DNA of 64,000 nt from Desulfobulbus_C sp964551175. Lineage in GTDB: Bacteria > Desulfobacterota > Desulfobulbia > Desulfobulbales > Desulfobulbaceae. Under the pieces are notes generated by a model. It was not told where the DNA came from. It did no database searches and saw nothing but the letters and a program-made list of their open reading frames with translations. How positions within the stretch are numbered: the stretch's first letter is position 1; each line of letters starts with the position of its first letter. Where the stretch lies: positions 13,347 to 77,346 of the forward strand of contig CAZKBZ010000002.1 in NCBI GenBank assembly GCA_964551175.1, written 5' to 3'. Shown in pieces: positions 35,631 to 45,268 of the stretch. A program made the translations under genes and the position numbers.

Positions 35631-36452
35631 ATGAGAAACGAAATGGAGATAAACCTTCCCTGGCAGATACGGATGTTCCGCAAGACATTGAAAAAACAGA
35701 TGCGTCTTAAAGAGCTAACCAAACTCTTAGGCAGCATAAAATCTGATGAAAAATGTCTTTTAGTTACCTGCGGTGATAATAACGGTGCAATGAACTATTT
35801 TCTCCGTGAACTCGGTGGGCAATGGTCCTGGGCAGAGCTCGAAACCCAATCAATAGATGAAATGCGACAGCTGCTTGGAGAAAATATTCTTCTGGGCTCT
35901 TATGACAGACTTGATTATCCTGACCGTTTTTTTGACAGGATCATTTCCATTGACTGCCTGGAACATATTGAGAATCCTAATGTTTTCACCCATGAACTGT
36001 ACAGGATCTGCAAATCCGGCGGCCAGGTAATTATTACCATCCCCGGTGGTGATCAGAAAAAGATTGTCAACAAGTTAAAAAACATAGTCGGCATGACCAA
36101 GGAAGCATACGGCCATGTTCGTGACGGCCTGACCGTTGCCGAACTTGAACCGATCATGGAAGAGGCTGGATTTGTACCGACCCGTAGAGTAACTTTTTCC
36201 CGATTTTTTACGGAAATGGTCGAACTGACCATCAATTTCCTCTACGTTAAGGTGCTGGCAAAAAAAGGCGAGGCAAATGTTGAAGAGGGAACCATTGCCC
36301 CTGCCACGGAAGAGCAGTTAAAATCCGTTGAAAAAACCTACAGGATGTATGCCCTTGTCTATCCGTTTTTCAAGGCGATATCCTCTCTTGATGTGTTAGT
36401 AATGGGTGGCGAGGGATACGTTACCATTGTGGAAGGAAAACGAAATGCCTGA
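35631..36452 (+). CDS. Class I SAM-dependent methyltransferase
   Basis: A 273-residue protein with the order of a Methyltransf_11/25 enzyme. Motif I is unusual (LLVTCGDNNGAM), SYDRLDYPDRFFDRIISIDCLEHI contains the core Asp and the DCLEHI box, and GGQVIITIPGGD is the later strand. C-terminal helices follow. It overlaps the next gene by eight bases. A methyltransferase acting on a lipid-linked or nucleotide sugar is likely. The first ATG lacks a Shine-Dalgarno; the in-frame ATG at 35643 is an alternative start. Confidence 0.82.
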   Translation: MRNEMEINLPWQIRMFRKTLKKQMRLKELTKLLGSIKSDEKCLLVTCGDNNGAMNYFLRELGGQWSWAELETQSIDEMRQLLGENILLGSYDRLDYPDRFFDRIISIDCLEHIENPNVFTHELYRICKSGGQVIITIPGGDQKKIVNKLKNIVGMTKEAYGHVRDGLTVAELEPIMEEAGFVPTRRVTFSRFFTEMVELTINFLYVKVLAKKGEANVEEGTIAPATEEQLKSVEKTYRMYALVYPFFKAISSLDVLVMGGEGYVTIVEGKRNA

Positions 36453-37434
36453 AAACAGCAAAAAAATTCTGGTTACCGGGGCAGGAGGGTTCCTAGGCTA
36501 TCACACTGCCAACTTTTTTTCCGCCCTGGGACACAAGGTGGATGGAATGGACCTCCACTTTCCCGCACATCCGGTTGATGGAAAAAAATGTTTGTTTAAC
36601 ATGCTGGAACAAGATTTTCGAGACTGGAAGTTAACGGAAAAGGCCCTTGTCGGCAAGGATGTGGTTTTTCATCTTGCCAGTGCCCATCTGCAAATCAGCC
36701 TTGATGAAAGTGAATACTGGGATATAAATGTACATGGGTTGCGCACCCTGCTGGAAAAATCTCACAAGGCCGGTGTCCACCGTTTTGTCCACATCAGTTC
36801 AGTTGGAGCCTATGGTAAGCTTGAAACTGTACCGGCGGATGAACGTACACCTTGTCACCCCCAATCCATTTATGGTGAAACCAAGCTGGCCGGTGAAAAA
36901 GAAGTCATTAAATTCTGTAAAGAATCCGGTATGGACTATGTTATTTTGCGGCCAGCATGGGTGTATGGTCTGGGTTGCCCGAGAACTGCGAAACTCCATC
37001 GGATGCTCAAGAAGAAACGTTTTATAATGATTGGAAAGGGAACTAATAAACGCCATCCCATGTATATCAAGGATATGCTTGAGACCTTCCGTTTGGCTAT
37101 GGAGCGGGACAAAGCTGCCGGAGAAATGATGATTATCGGAGGAGACCAGATCGTTACCACATATGAGTTGATTGAAACCTTCTCTTCCGTACTTCATCTG
37201 CCTGGACCACTGATTACCCTGCCATACCCTCTGGGTGTTGCCATTGCCTCTGTTGCTGAAACCCTGTTCGGTCTGTTGGGAAAAGAACCTCCCATTTCAC
37301 GTCGTACCCTGGAATTTTTCGATACTGATAACGGTTTTGATATCAGTAAATCCAAAAAAATTCTCAACTTTATCCCCCAATACTCACTGGAAGATGGTTT
37401 GAAGGATTACGCCGAAAATTTCAGCACCGTTTAA
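36445..37434 (+). CDS. NAD-dependent sugar epimerase/dehydratase (extended SDR)
   Basis: A 329-residue extended short-chain dehydrogenase. TGAGGFLG (11-18) binds NAD, HLASAHLQ and ISSVGAYG carry the Ser/Thr position, and YGETK is the catalytic Tyr-Lys pair; LRPAWVYG follows. It fits NAD-dependent epimerase/dehydratase or 3-beta-hydroxysteroid-type enzymes found in sugar pathways. The ATG at 36445 has GGAAGG about eight bases upstream and overlaps the preceding stop, so it is preferred to an upstream in-frame start at 36406. The gene ends convergently, overlapping the minus-strand hydrolase by 14 bases. Confidence 0.88.
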   Translation: MPENSKKILVTGAGGFLGYHTANFFSALGHKVDGMDLHFPAHPVDGKKCLFNMLEQDFRDWKLTEKALVGKDVVFHLASAHLQISLDESEYWDINVHGLRTLLEKSHKAGVHRFVHISSVGAYGKLETVPADERTPCHPQSIYGETKLAGEKEVIKFCKESGMDYVILRPAWVYGLGCPRTAKLHRMLKKKRFIMIGKGTNKRHPMYIKDMLETFRLAMERDKAAGEMMIIGGDQIVTTYELIETFSSVLHLPGPLITLPYPLGVAIASVAETLFGLLGKEPPISRRTLEFFDTDNGFDISKSKKILNFIPQYSLEDGLKDYAENFSTV

Positions 37435-39106
37435 GCATTTCAACGGCAAACAGGTGACGCAGAAGATTAAGAACCAGATCGTAAAACTGTGGTTGTGTCT
37501 TCTCTGCCCGCCTGAACCAAAGATCCATGACTTCAATGGCCTGACCCATCACTGCCGGATCATAATAAATCCTGCCATCCCGTACCACCACATTGCAATT
37601 ATGATCGGCTTTGCTTAAAGTAACATATTGTTTGGGCCAGGAAGTCCTGCAATAGTACCATTGCAGAAATTCTCTGTCCTGCCCGGTCTCACGTTCGCCA
37701 TCCAGAAAAAGAACCGGTTTGTGGTTCCAACGTGAAAAATAATCCAGAGAATGCACCATGTCCCGGTCCAAAATCTGTTGCCTCCATATCTCCTTGCTAA
37801 ACCAGTCCGGAAACTGCTCTTTCCCGTACACTGTCTTTCTGACATGTTGTGCCCAATTCCAGAAAAAGTTTACATCCGGCGGCCAATTGAACCTTTCATA
37901 TACCCTGCGTGGTGGCCCGATCAGAGTAATCGACCGGACATCCTTTGTCATGCTCCCAACACTGATTGCCGGATCGGCACCCATGGAATGACCGACAATA
38001 TGAAGAAAATCAACACATAACCCCGTTTGCTGTTGCAAAAATTCCACACCGGCAATGGCATCAATATCCAGATTGATACTCTTCAGAATGCCTGCAGTAA
38101 AAGGATCTGCAGACCTGCCATACCCGGCAAAGTCTATTGTCAGCACTGTGTATCCTCTACCGGCGAGCTCCGTCGCCATAACCCTATATAGGGGAAAATC
38201 GCTTCCCTGGGGATAATTTCCATGCAACAACAGGACAGCTGAGTGGCTTTCTCCGGGATATTTTGCCTCATATAGCATGCCATGAAGTGAAAGATTGTCT
38301 GGGCTGCGTTGCAGACTCACAGATCGGGAGATAACATCCTTCCTGTAGGCAATGAGATCATGTTTTCTCTGACCTGCTCCCAAAGACCGTCTCCCTTCGC
38401 TAACCAATAAAACTACGGCACCAAGAATCGCAAGCCAGCCCAGGGAAAGAGCCAACAGGTGAAAACCGTACAGCCATGAACGGCTCCGCGCTATGGCCTG
38501 GCCTTTTACGCAGACAGACTTTTTTTTGTTTATTCTGCTGGGCAAAAACAAAGCAAGTTGAAAAAAGGTATAAAAGGCAAAAAACAGTGTACAGGTAAAC
38601 AGGATCTTGAAGCCATACCTGTTAGGAAGCGGTGTAGACAAGACAAGACCCAGCTGTGGATCACCTTTTTTGGGAATAACCAAAACTCCCTCATCCGTTT
38701 TCCGGATACTGTCTATATCATTTAGGGCAACAAGAGAATCCGTGTCCAAAGAGGTTATCAAGGCATTGCGCCCATCCACCAGGGAAATTTCAACAATCCT
38801 CATGCGTTCACTCGGATCGATACGCAGAGAATAGATCGGCTTGCCAGGGACAGGAAATCGAAGCAAATAACGAACAGTAGCACCAGGAATTTCCCGTACC
38901 TGGCTGAATCTTTCACCAATCCCCTCACCTGTATCAAAAAAAACCTGCAGGGAACTTTGTTGAAACGATTCAACTTTAAACAACAGATACGTCTGACGAT
39001 ATCTGCTGCCCCAAATAAAAGCAAATGAGACCGCCAGCAGGACAGCAAGAAAAACAACAATCAAATGCCTGTATTTATCACTGACCCGCAACAGAAGAGA
39101 AAACAT
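37421..39106 (-). CDS. Membrane-anchored alpha/beta hydrolase with extra N-terminal domain
   Basis: A 561-residue protein. A first membrane segment (15-32) is followed by a beta-rich domain (about 33-157) and two more hydrophobic segments (168-190, 212-236), then an alpha/beta hydrolase from about 275: LLLHGNYPQGS (oxyanion loop), GHSMG (372-376, Ser374), LFLDGERE (Asp) and KADHN (His). The N-terminal domain is shared with the DUF2142-like protein at 12.1-14.0 kb. A periplasmic esterase, deacylase or lipid-glycan hydrolase is likely. It overlaps the epimerase gene tail-to-tail by 14 bases. Confidence 0.85.
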   Translation of the reverse strand: MFSLLLRVSDKYRHLIVVFLAVLLAVSFAFIWGSRYRQTYLLFKVESFQQSSLQVFFDTGEGIGERFSQVREIPGATVRYLLRFPVPGKPIYSLRIDPSERMRIVEISLVDGRNALITSLDTDSLVALNDIDSIRKTDEGVLVIPKKGDPQLGLVLSTPLPNRYGFKILFTCTLFFAFYTFFQLALFLPSRINKKKSVCVKGQAIARSRSWLYGFHLLALSLGWLAILGAVVLLVSEGRRSLGAGQRKHDLIAYRKDVISRSVSLQRSPDNLSLHGMLYEAKYPGESHSAVLLLHGNYPQGSDFPLYRVMATELAGRGYTVLTIDFAGYGRSADPFTAGILKSINLDIDAIAGVEFLQQQTGLCVDFLHIVGHSMGADPAISVGSMTKDVRSITLIGPPRRVYERFNWPPDVNFFWNWAQHVRKTVYGKEQFPDWFSKEIWRQQILDRDMVHSLDYFSRWNHKPVLFLDGERETGQDREFLQWYYCRTSWPKQYVTLSKADHNCNVVVRDGRIYYDPAVMGQAIEVMDLWFRRAEKTQPQFYDLVLNLLRHLFAVEMLKRC

Positions 39107-39302
39107 AACAACTCAAGGTTAAAGGAGAATTTACTATCAGGCAAGACACACTGTCAGTAGCGGCACATCCGGACAACAGTTGAAAAATACTGAACAAATC
39201 CTCATGGCTTCAATGAATTGGAAGCCCCCGGCAGATATCGGGAAAAAAGACATTTATCGATTACCACAGGAGAGAAAACCATATTGGCTACTTGTGAAAA
39301 AA

Positions 39303-40736
39303 TCAGGATAATCGCTTAGACAACAACATCTGAAGAAAACGAAAAAAAGTGTTTACATTTCTATACTTTTTATTGAGCGCCCTGCTCACATTATTATAAT
39401 TAACAGGAACTTCAAGAACCCTCATTCTCTGATTAAGTATTTCAACCATCATCTCCGCAGAGAATTCCGGTCCCTTGAAACGGAGGTTATCCTGAATCGC
39501 CAGGTATGATGTCTGCCATATTGCCCTAAATGTGCACCCCACATCGGTAAATCGTCCCTCAAAATGCCACCACAATACTTCCAAAAGCTTGGCGACAAAA
39601 ACGTTTGCCAGTCTGACAATACCCTGAATGTCCGTACCACGTTCCATTAATTGACGGCTTGTCCGAGTGCCGATAACCATGTCCGCCTCTTTCAGATAGG
39701 CAAAAAGTTTCTCAACATCCCTGGCCGGAAAGGCATAATCAGCTTCGGTGAGGATCAATATATCAGCATCTGCAAGATCAAAGGCATATTTAATCTTTTG
39801 TCCATATAGAACACAATCTGAAGGACAACGGACAAGCTTTATCCCGTATTTTATTGCAATATGCTCAATAAAATTATCTGCGGGAACGATCAGGTAAATA
39901 TCTTCCGGAGAGAAAATTTTACTGTATCGGGCGATTGTAAACCCTACATTTTCCTCCGTTCCCTCACTGTAAATAAATAATGACTTACTTCGGCTGGCAA
40001 ACAGGTGGTTTCGATCATGAAATTGCGCAAGAGCAAAAGAGTCACGATCGTTAATATTGACATAACTCCCTTTCAACCAAAAGGGAAAAATCGTTTTTGC
40101 CTGCAGGCACAGCTCGTTGAGAAAAGATATGAACTCTACATAATCGTCTGCTGCCTTTTCAAAAGCCTTGGCCAAGAGCAAAAATATTTCAGGAGAGAAA
40201 ACAAAAGTACCGCAGCCAAGGATATCGTTATCTATATGGTCCGGTTTTTCGATCAGTTCAGCAATACACTGCCCCTGAAAACGAACCGCATAGTTCCTCC
40301 TGATCAGTTCTTTATCATCGACCTCCTTAATACCACAAGTGGCAATAGCTTTTCGAAAAGGGTAATTCTTCAATTCATGATGATTGGATTCCACGTAGCA
40401 TTCATCTGAAAGAATCACACAAAAATAATCATCAATTATTTGACGGCCAAGCAAAATTGACCAAGCTAATCCCCTTTCCAATTCTGTGTTACGGACATAA
40501 TGAAGATGAACACCGAGTTGCCGTCCGTTTCCCAAAAAACTCTCAATTATCTCTGCATGATATCCTGTAATGATAACAATGTCTCTGATTGAAAGTTGAT
40601 CACGCATCAACTCAATATTTCGCTGGAGGTTAGGAGTACCGCCAATCTTCAGCATACTTTTGGGCAGCTTGCTTGTATAGGGTCTAGCCCTGGTACCTTT
40701 ACCGGCTGCAGGAATCAACCCATACAACTTGCTCAT
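39303..40736 (-). CDS. Sugar nucleotidyltransferase fused to a GT2-like domain
   Basis: A 477-residue fusion. Residues 1-235 are an NTP-transferase: LIPAAGKGTRARPYTSKLPK gives the nucleotide loop and PK, with ILSDE (109-113) and IEKPDHIDND. Residues 250-477 resemble the latter part of a DPM1-like GT2: DILILTEADYAFPARD carries EAD (331-333) where DxD is usual, and VGCTFRAIW and FSAEMMVE follow. The first GT2 strand (usually VIPxYNE) is replaced by SLFIYSEGTEEN. It may make a nucleotide sugar and pass it to the second domain. Coupled to the upstream GT2 by ATGA overlap. Confidence 0.83.
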   Translation of the reverse strand: MSKLYGLIPAAGKGTRARPYTSKLPKSMLKIGGTPNLQRNIELMRDQLSIRDIVIITGYHAEIIESFLGNGRQLGVHLHYVRNTELERGLAWSILLGRQIIDDYFCVILSDECYVESNHHELKNYPFRKAIATCGIKEVDDKELIRRNYAVRFQGQCIAELIEKPDHIDNDILGCGTFVFSPEIFLLLAKAFEKAADDYVEFISFLNELCLQAKTIFPFWLKGSYVNINDRDSFALAQFHDRNHLFASRSKSLFIYSEGTEENVGFTIARYSKIFSPEDIYLIVPADNFIEHIAIKYGIKLVRCPSDCVLYGQKIKYAFDLADADILILTEADYAFPARDVEKLFAYLKEADMVIGTRTSRQLMERGTDIQGIVRLANVFVAKLLEVLWWHFEGRFTDVGCTFRAIWQTSYLAIQDNLRFKGPEFSAEMMVEILNQRMRVLEVPVNYNNVSRALNKKYRNVNTFFRFLQMLLSKRLS

Positions 40737-41437
40737 GTTCTGACCTTTCCAGAGGGGGGGGAGAGAACAAAAAAATAATACAGGATGAGGTAGATAAATT
40801 TCAGCGTTTCAACTACATGGCTCATTTTGGAACTACCGGTCTGCCGGGCACGGAATTCCACCGGAATTTCATGGATCACAATCCCCTTTCTAGCCAGCCG
40901 CGCCGCCACTTCAAGGACATGTTCAAAACCATTCCGTTCCATCGGCAAATCAGCTACGATCTGACGGCGGAATCCTTTAGATCCTGTATACAGATCCGTT
41001 ACATTCTGCTGAAAAAGAATGTTGAACATCCTGGAAATAATCTTGTTCCCAATCGTTTTGAAAAAAGCCATTCCCTTATTACGATCATCCAGAAAACGGG
41101 ATGTATAAACGACCTCATGATGATCCAATGCCGCCACAAGATCCGGGATCACTTCAGGTGGATATTCGCAGTCAGCATCAATAATAATTACTATCTCTGC
41201 AGATGATGCTCGAATACCATCCCGTAACGAGGCTCCGTATCCCTCATTCTGTTCGTGTTCAATGACTGTCACGTCCTTAAAACTCTTTAACAAGGCAAGC
41301 GAACCATCTGTAGAAGCGTTATCAATAAAAATGATGTGAAACTCCAGATCAAGATCGGAAATACGTTGGTAACATTCTACCAACGAGTCTTTCTCATTAT
41401 AAACCGGAACAACAATATCCACTGATTCCTTTTTCAT
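40733..41437 (-). CDS. GT2 glycosyltransferase (DPM1-like)
   Basis: A 234-residue soluble GT2: VDIVVPVYNEKDSL, IDNASTDGS, IIDADCEYPPE (DAD), DLYTGSKGFRR and FEHVLEVAARLARKG. It looks like the complete catalytic domain, without C-terminal membrane pairs. The frame opens at a TTG at 41458; the ATG at 41437 is preferred because AGGA lies nine bases upstream. It precedes the nucleotidyltransferase-GT2 fusion and overlaps it, suggesting that both act on the same lipid-linked sugar. Confidence 0.88.
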   Translation of the reverse strand: MKKESVDIVVPVYNEKDSLVECYQRISDLDLEFHIIFIDNASTDGSLALLKSFKDVTVIEHEQNEGYGASLRDGIRASSAEIVIIIDADCEYPPEVIPDLVAALDHHEVVYTSRFLDDRNKGMAFFKTIGNKIISRMFNILFQQNVTDLYTGSKGFRRQIVADLPMERNGFEHVLEVAARLARKGIVIHEIPVEFRARQTGSSKMSHVVETLKFIYLILYYFFVLSPPSGKVRT

Positions 41438-41523
41438 GAACTTTTTTCCTGAGAACAATTTTCACATTAGACGCTGAAAATCTAGTTTGTCATGGAATCC
41501 TGAAAAATACAAACCTCATTTTA

Positions 41524-44500
41524 CTATGATCTCCCTCCGCCAGTGCCGGCAAGCCAAATCTGCCAGGCATCCCGGGTTAATCCCTTTTCCTCCAACAGTC
41601 GTTGTTCATTGTAATAGGGATGGCGGACAAGAATTTCCTGCCATCGTTGCTGAAACAGCTCTCTTTCCCGTCTGCATCCGAGATGCTCTCCCTCTTCACC
41701 AAATCTGTATTGATACTTTGCTGAACAAAAAGGAGTTACAACATGCTCAACGCCTTCATCTCTCAAGCGCAGACATAAATCGATATCGTACAGACAGAAT
41801 GGATAATTCTCATCATCAAAACCTGCAACCTGTTGAAACAGTGAACGCCGCACCATGCAGAAATCAAAAGATACGGCTATTACATTCTGGGGACAGACAA
41901 TCCCGTTGAGATGAAATGATCCATCCACAAGAAATGAACGATACACCCTGCAGCTTTCATCTGTGATATCCGGAAGTGCCGGATCAACTGTCTGTCCGCC
42001 CTGCCCCTTGATCTTGCCACCGACAACGCCACACAACTCCGTCAAGGAATAGCCGATCAGGGTATCAATCCACGCAGGTTCCTCCGGCACTACTCCCCCT
42101 TTGAGAAAAACGAGATATTCCCCAACGGCGTGCTCAACAGCACGGTTCAAAACCTTGGCATCACTTTCTTCAGAAGAAATTTCATGAAAAGAAACCTTCC
42201 CAGCCAACTGAGCCGGAAAGGTATCACTTTGCAGATTTGCCACCGCGGTAGGACAAAGTATATGGATGTCAAAGTGCTGATATTTGATGCGGTCAACCAG
42301 CATTTTCAGCCAGGAAAACATATCATTAGAGTATACTGACAACAGGCTGATAATTGATATATGAGGCTCCCTGTCTTTCAGCCTGTGCACTTGATAATAA
42401 TATTTCCATTGTCCCTGACGGACTTCAACACTCAAACCACGCCGTTTCATAGCCGACTGTAAAGCGTACAGACCAGCTGCATCAGCATAGTTCTTTTGAT
42501 CATGATGAATGCTGGTGGAGGTTTCCGTTGCCCGCCATTTATAAAGAGAACGCCGAATGTGATGTATTTTATCCGTTAACTCAGTAGATTTCAGCAATAG
42601 TTCATAATCCTGCGCTCCTGAACATGAGGCTGACAAACCACCAACCTGATCAAAAAGGAAGCTGCGAATGACAAACATATGGGTTATGTAATTATGACAG
42701 AGCAGCAACTCAGGATTAAAATCAGGCTTGTAAAACCTCTCAATATGACGACTTTCCCGGTCCACCAGATCCTCGTCACTGTATAGAATATCCGGATCAA
42801 ATCTGTTGATCGCCCGGACCATTTCATACAAAGCATCTAAGGTCAGCTCATCATCATGGTCGAGAAAACCGAGATACTCACTTTCGGCCAGATCAGCGGC
42901 CTCGTTCGTTGCTCTGGAAATCCCCCGGTTCTCAGAAAGAAATCTCACCTTGATACGTTGATCTTTTCCTGCATATTCCTGCAATAATGGGGCAATATGG
43001 GCCGCACTGCTGCCATCATCCACCAGGCAGAGTTGCCAGTGAGGATAGGCCTGATAGAGCACGGAATGGATAGCGCGGCGTAGAAGATGTTCATCGGTAT
43101 TGTAGACCGGCATCAGGATACTGATAACCGGCTTCCTGGTAAGATCGGCTACTTCCTGACAGGGATAAAAACCTGCAACAATTCCCTGTTCCTGATAATG
43201 CAGTAACGGATGGGTGCTGTCTGACAGACTTTCCGGATAAGTCTTACTGTAATAAGCGGGATCAAACAGTGCGGATGGGCGATACAGCTTATTACTCCCC
43301 TTCTGACTGAAATGAAAAAAAATCTGCAAAGGATCTTCAATCTCAGGACAATAATTTTTCCGATACCAAGCAGGATCAAAAAAACGATTCGGGCTGCACC
43401 CTTCCTCTGCTCCATAACAAATATAGTGGAAAAATGGAGGAATACCTTTCAGGGCAACAGAAGGATTGGATTCAAGGTAATAATTCTTATCAAAAAAACG
43501 CAACAACGGATCTTTTCTCTCCAGCCCATAGGTTACAAAATGGGTCAACGGATCAACAGAAGACATCTTGATTTCCGGGTGTCGTGCAATATATCCGCTG
43601 AGATCGAGAAACGGATTCGGGTTGCAGGCTGCACGCCAGCCTTTCTGTAAATAATGGGAAAGAGGTGTTTTTCCCTTGGCTGCACTTTCCGGATATTCTT
43701 GCGCATACCACTTACTCCAGAAAAGGGGATTGGGATTTTCTCCATCCTGCCAACCTTTTTCAATATAATGCAGTAAGGGATCATGACCCTCGGCCACCTC
43801 AGAATTCTGTCGGTACCAGATTAAGGTCTGCTCAAAAAATGGACTTGGACTTCTTCCTTCTCTCCAGCCTGTTTCTACATAATACATCAACGGATCAATA
43901 AGCAGCGGATCCATCCAGGGATTATTCCTCAGGTAAAAAACAGGATCAAACAAACCGCTTTTTTTGATGGCCCGGTAATGTGCATTTAACAGATAATATT
44001 TTAATGATTTAAGACGCAGTTTAATAAGGGCTTTATTGACACCCCACCAAGAGAGAGGAACTCCTGCTACAGTAGATCGATTTTCTTCCAATGTTGAATG
44101 ACTTGTATCTTCTGCATTTTTTTCCTCTGCCGGCTGTCCTGCCATCACAAAATCCAGACAGTCCCGTCCAAAAGCAAGATATTGCAGGGAAATAACCAGT
44201 TTCTCCCCTGTTTCGTCCGATAAATCATCCTCCGTCAGGTTGAAAAAAATGCAAGGATCATCTTTACAAAAAATGAACACATCACCTTCTGCCACATCGG
44301 CATTGGTTGTCCAATTTCCAACCGGTCTGGATGAACCCTGCTCCTGGATTCTTATACTCTTTATCCGTAGTACCACATAGTCATCAGCAGCTTTAAAAAT
44401 CAGTTGCTTAACACCGGTCCTGTCAGGAAGTAAAAACTCAAGGCGGTTGGTACTGACGTCCACCTTGCGGACCCACTGTTCAGGCTGCTGTTGATCATCC

Positions 44501-45264
44501 GGGTTCTGAACAAGCAAAGCAGCTTCATGATACTGCTCGTGAACATCCAGCAGTTTATCTATCCAGACAGAGATGTTTGCAGAGTAGAGCGACTGATGTT
44601 TATGGTAGATCCGGGTAAAAGTATCAAGCTTATGCTGCCGGGGACGTGCACGCACCATGGAATCTGCTGACACCCGGTAATAAAAAAGAATCTTCGGTAT
44701 CTGGTAGACCTTTCGGCCCATTTCCAGGAGTGAAAGCCAGAAATCATAATCCTCCCAACCATACAGCAAACTCTCATCATATCCGCCAGCCGCCTGCCAG
44801 TCTTTTCGACGAAACAGGGCAGAACAGAAAATAACATTGTCAAGCAGCATGGTCTCCAGCGAAAACTCCGGCAGTTGCCACTCGGTATCAACAGCACCAA
44901 AAAGCCGGGCACGACAATACACAATTCCCAAATTGGGACGTTCAGACAGCAGCTTGACCGCCTCCTCCAGATACGTCGGCCCTATCCGGTCATCGGCATC
45001 CAGTGGAAGGATGTATTCCCCCAGGGCCTCTCGTATTCCGTTGTTTCTGGCTGCGGCAAGTCCCTGATTTCGAGTAGAGATGACTCTTGTTTTAGGTCTG
45101 TTATAACTCTCCAGCAACCTGTTCGTATCCGAATCCGTTGAACCGTCGTTAACGACAATAATTTCATATTCTGCGTAGCTTTGTTTCAATACAGAAACAA
45201 CTGCTTCATCAACAAATTGTCCCTGATTAAAACAGGGTATAACCACGGAAACGGATACCGACAT
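41524..45264 (-). CDS. 1246-residue multi-domain GT2 glycosyltransferase with tandem repeats
   Basis: Domain order: GT2-1 (1-230; DADD at 89-92, WEDYDFW near 170), a beta-rich domain (about 270-375), seven tandem repeats of roughly 36-43 residues (437-703; consensus F-D--WY---YPE---DPL-HY---GW--G-NP), GT2-2 (712-950; ISILMPVYNT, FLDHDDEL) and a third GT2-like domain (about 985-1246) in which the usual DxD region reads FLKGGVVPEE and so is probably inactive, although LYDIDLCLR is kept. Two active centres suggest synthesis of a disaccharide or polymer unit. The stop TAG is followed directly by in-frame TAA. Confidence 0.9.
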   Translation of the reverse strand: MSVSVSVVIPCFNQGQFVDEAVVSVLKQSYAEYEIIVVNDGSTDSDTNRLLESYNRPKTRVISTRNQGLAAARNNGIREALGEYILPLDADDRIGPTYLEEAVKLLSERPNLGIVYCRARLFGAVDTEWQLPEFSLETMLLDNVIFCSALFRRKDWQAAGGYDESLLYGWEDYDFWLSLLEMGRKVYQIPKILFYYRVSADSMVRARPRQHKLDTFTRIYHKHQSLYSANISVWIDKLLDVHEQYHEAALLVQNPDDQQQPEQWVRKVDVSTNRLEFLLPDRTGVKQLIFKAADDYVVLRIKSIRIQEQGSSRPVGNWTTNADVAEGDVFIFCKDDPCIFFNLTEDDLSDETGEKLVISLQYLAFGRDCLDFVMAGQPAEEKNAEDTSHSTLEENRSTVAGVPLSWWGVNKALIKLRLKSLKYYLLNAHYRAIKKSGLFDPVFYLRNNPWMDPLLIDPLMYYVETGWREGRSPSPFFEQTLIWYRQNSEVAEGHDPLLHYIEKGWQDGENPNPLFWSKWYAQEYPESAAKGKTPLSHYLQKGWRAACNPNPFLDLSGYIARHPEIKMSSVDPLTHFVTYGLERKDPLLRFFDKNYYLESNPSVALKGIPPFFHYICYGAEEGCSPNRFFDPAWYRKNYCPEIEDPLQIFFHFSQKGSNKLYRPSALFDPAYYSKTYPESLSDSTHPLLHYQEQGIVAGFYPCQEVADLTRKPVISILMPVYNTDEHLLRRAIHSVLYQAYPHWQLCLVDDGSSAAHIAPLLQEYAGKDQRIKVRFLSENRGISRATNEAADLAESEYLGFLDHDDELTLDALYEMVRAINRFDPDILYSDEDLVDRESRHIERFYKPDFNPELLLCHNYITHMFVIRSFLFDQVGGLSASCSGAQDYELLLKSTELTDKIHHIRRSLYKWRATETSTSIHHDQKNYADAAGLYALQSAMKRRGLSVEVRQGQWKYYYQVHRLKDREPHISIISLLSVYSNDMFSWLKMLVDRIKYQHFDIHILCPTAVANLQSDTFPAQLAGKVSFHEISSEESDAKVLNRAVEHAVGEYLVFLKGGVVPEEPAWIDTLIGYSLTELCGVVGGKIKGQGGQTVDPALPDITDESCRVYRSFLVDGSFHLNGIVCPQNVIAVSFDFCMVRRSLFQQVAGFDDENYPFCLYDIDLCLRLRDEGVEHVVTPFCSAKYQYRFGEEGEHLGCRRERELFQQRWQEILVRHPYYNEQRLLEEKGLTRDAWQIWLAGTGGGRS

Positions 45265-45268
45265 ATCA

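Noticed and set aside
39206..39226. GGCTTC/GAAGCC hairpin after the nucleotidyltransferase fusion as a terminator
   Set aside because: Six-base stem without a T-run following on the minus strand.
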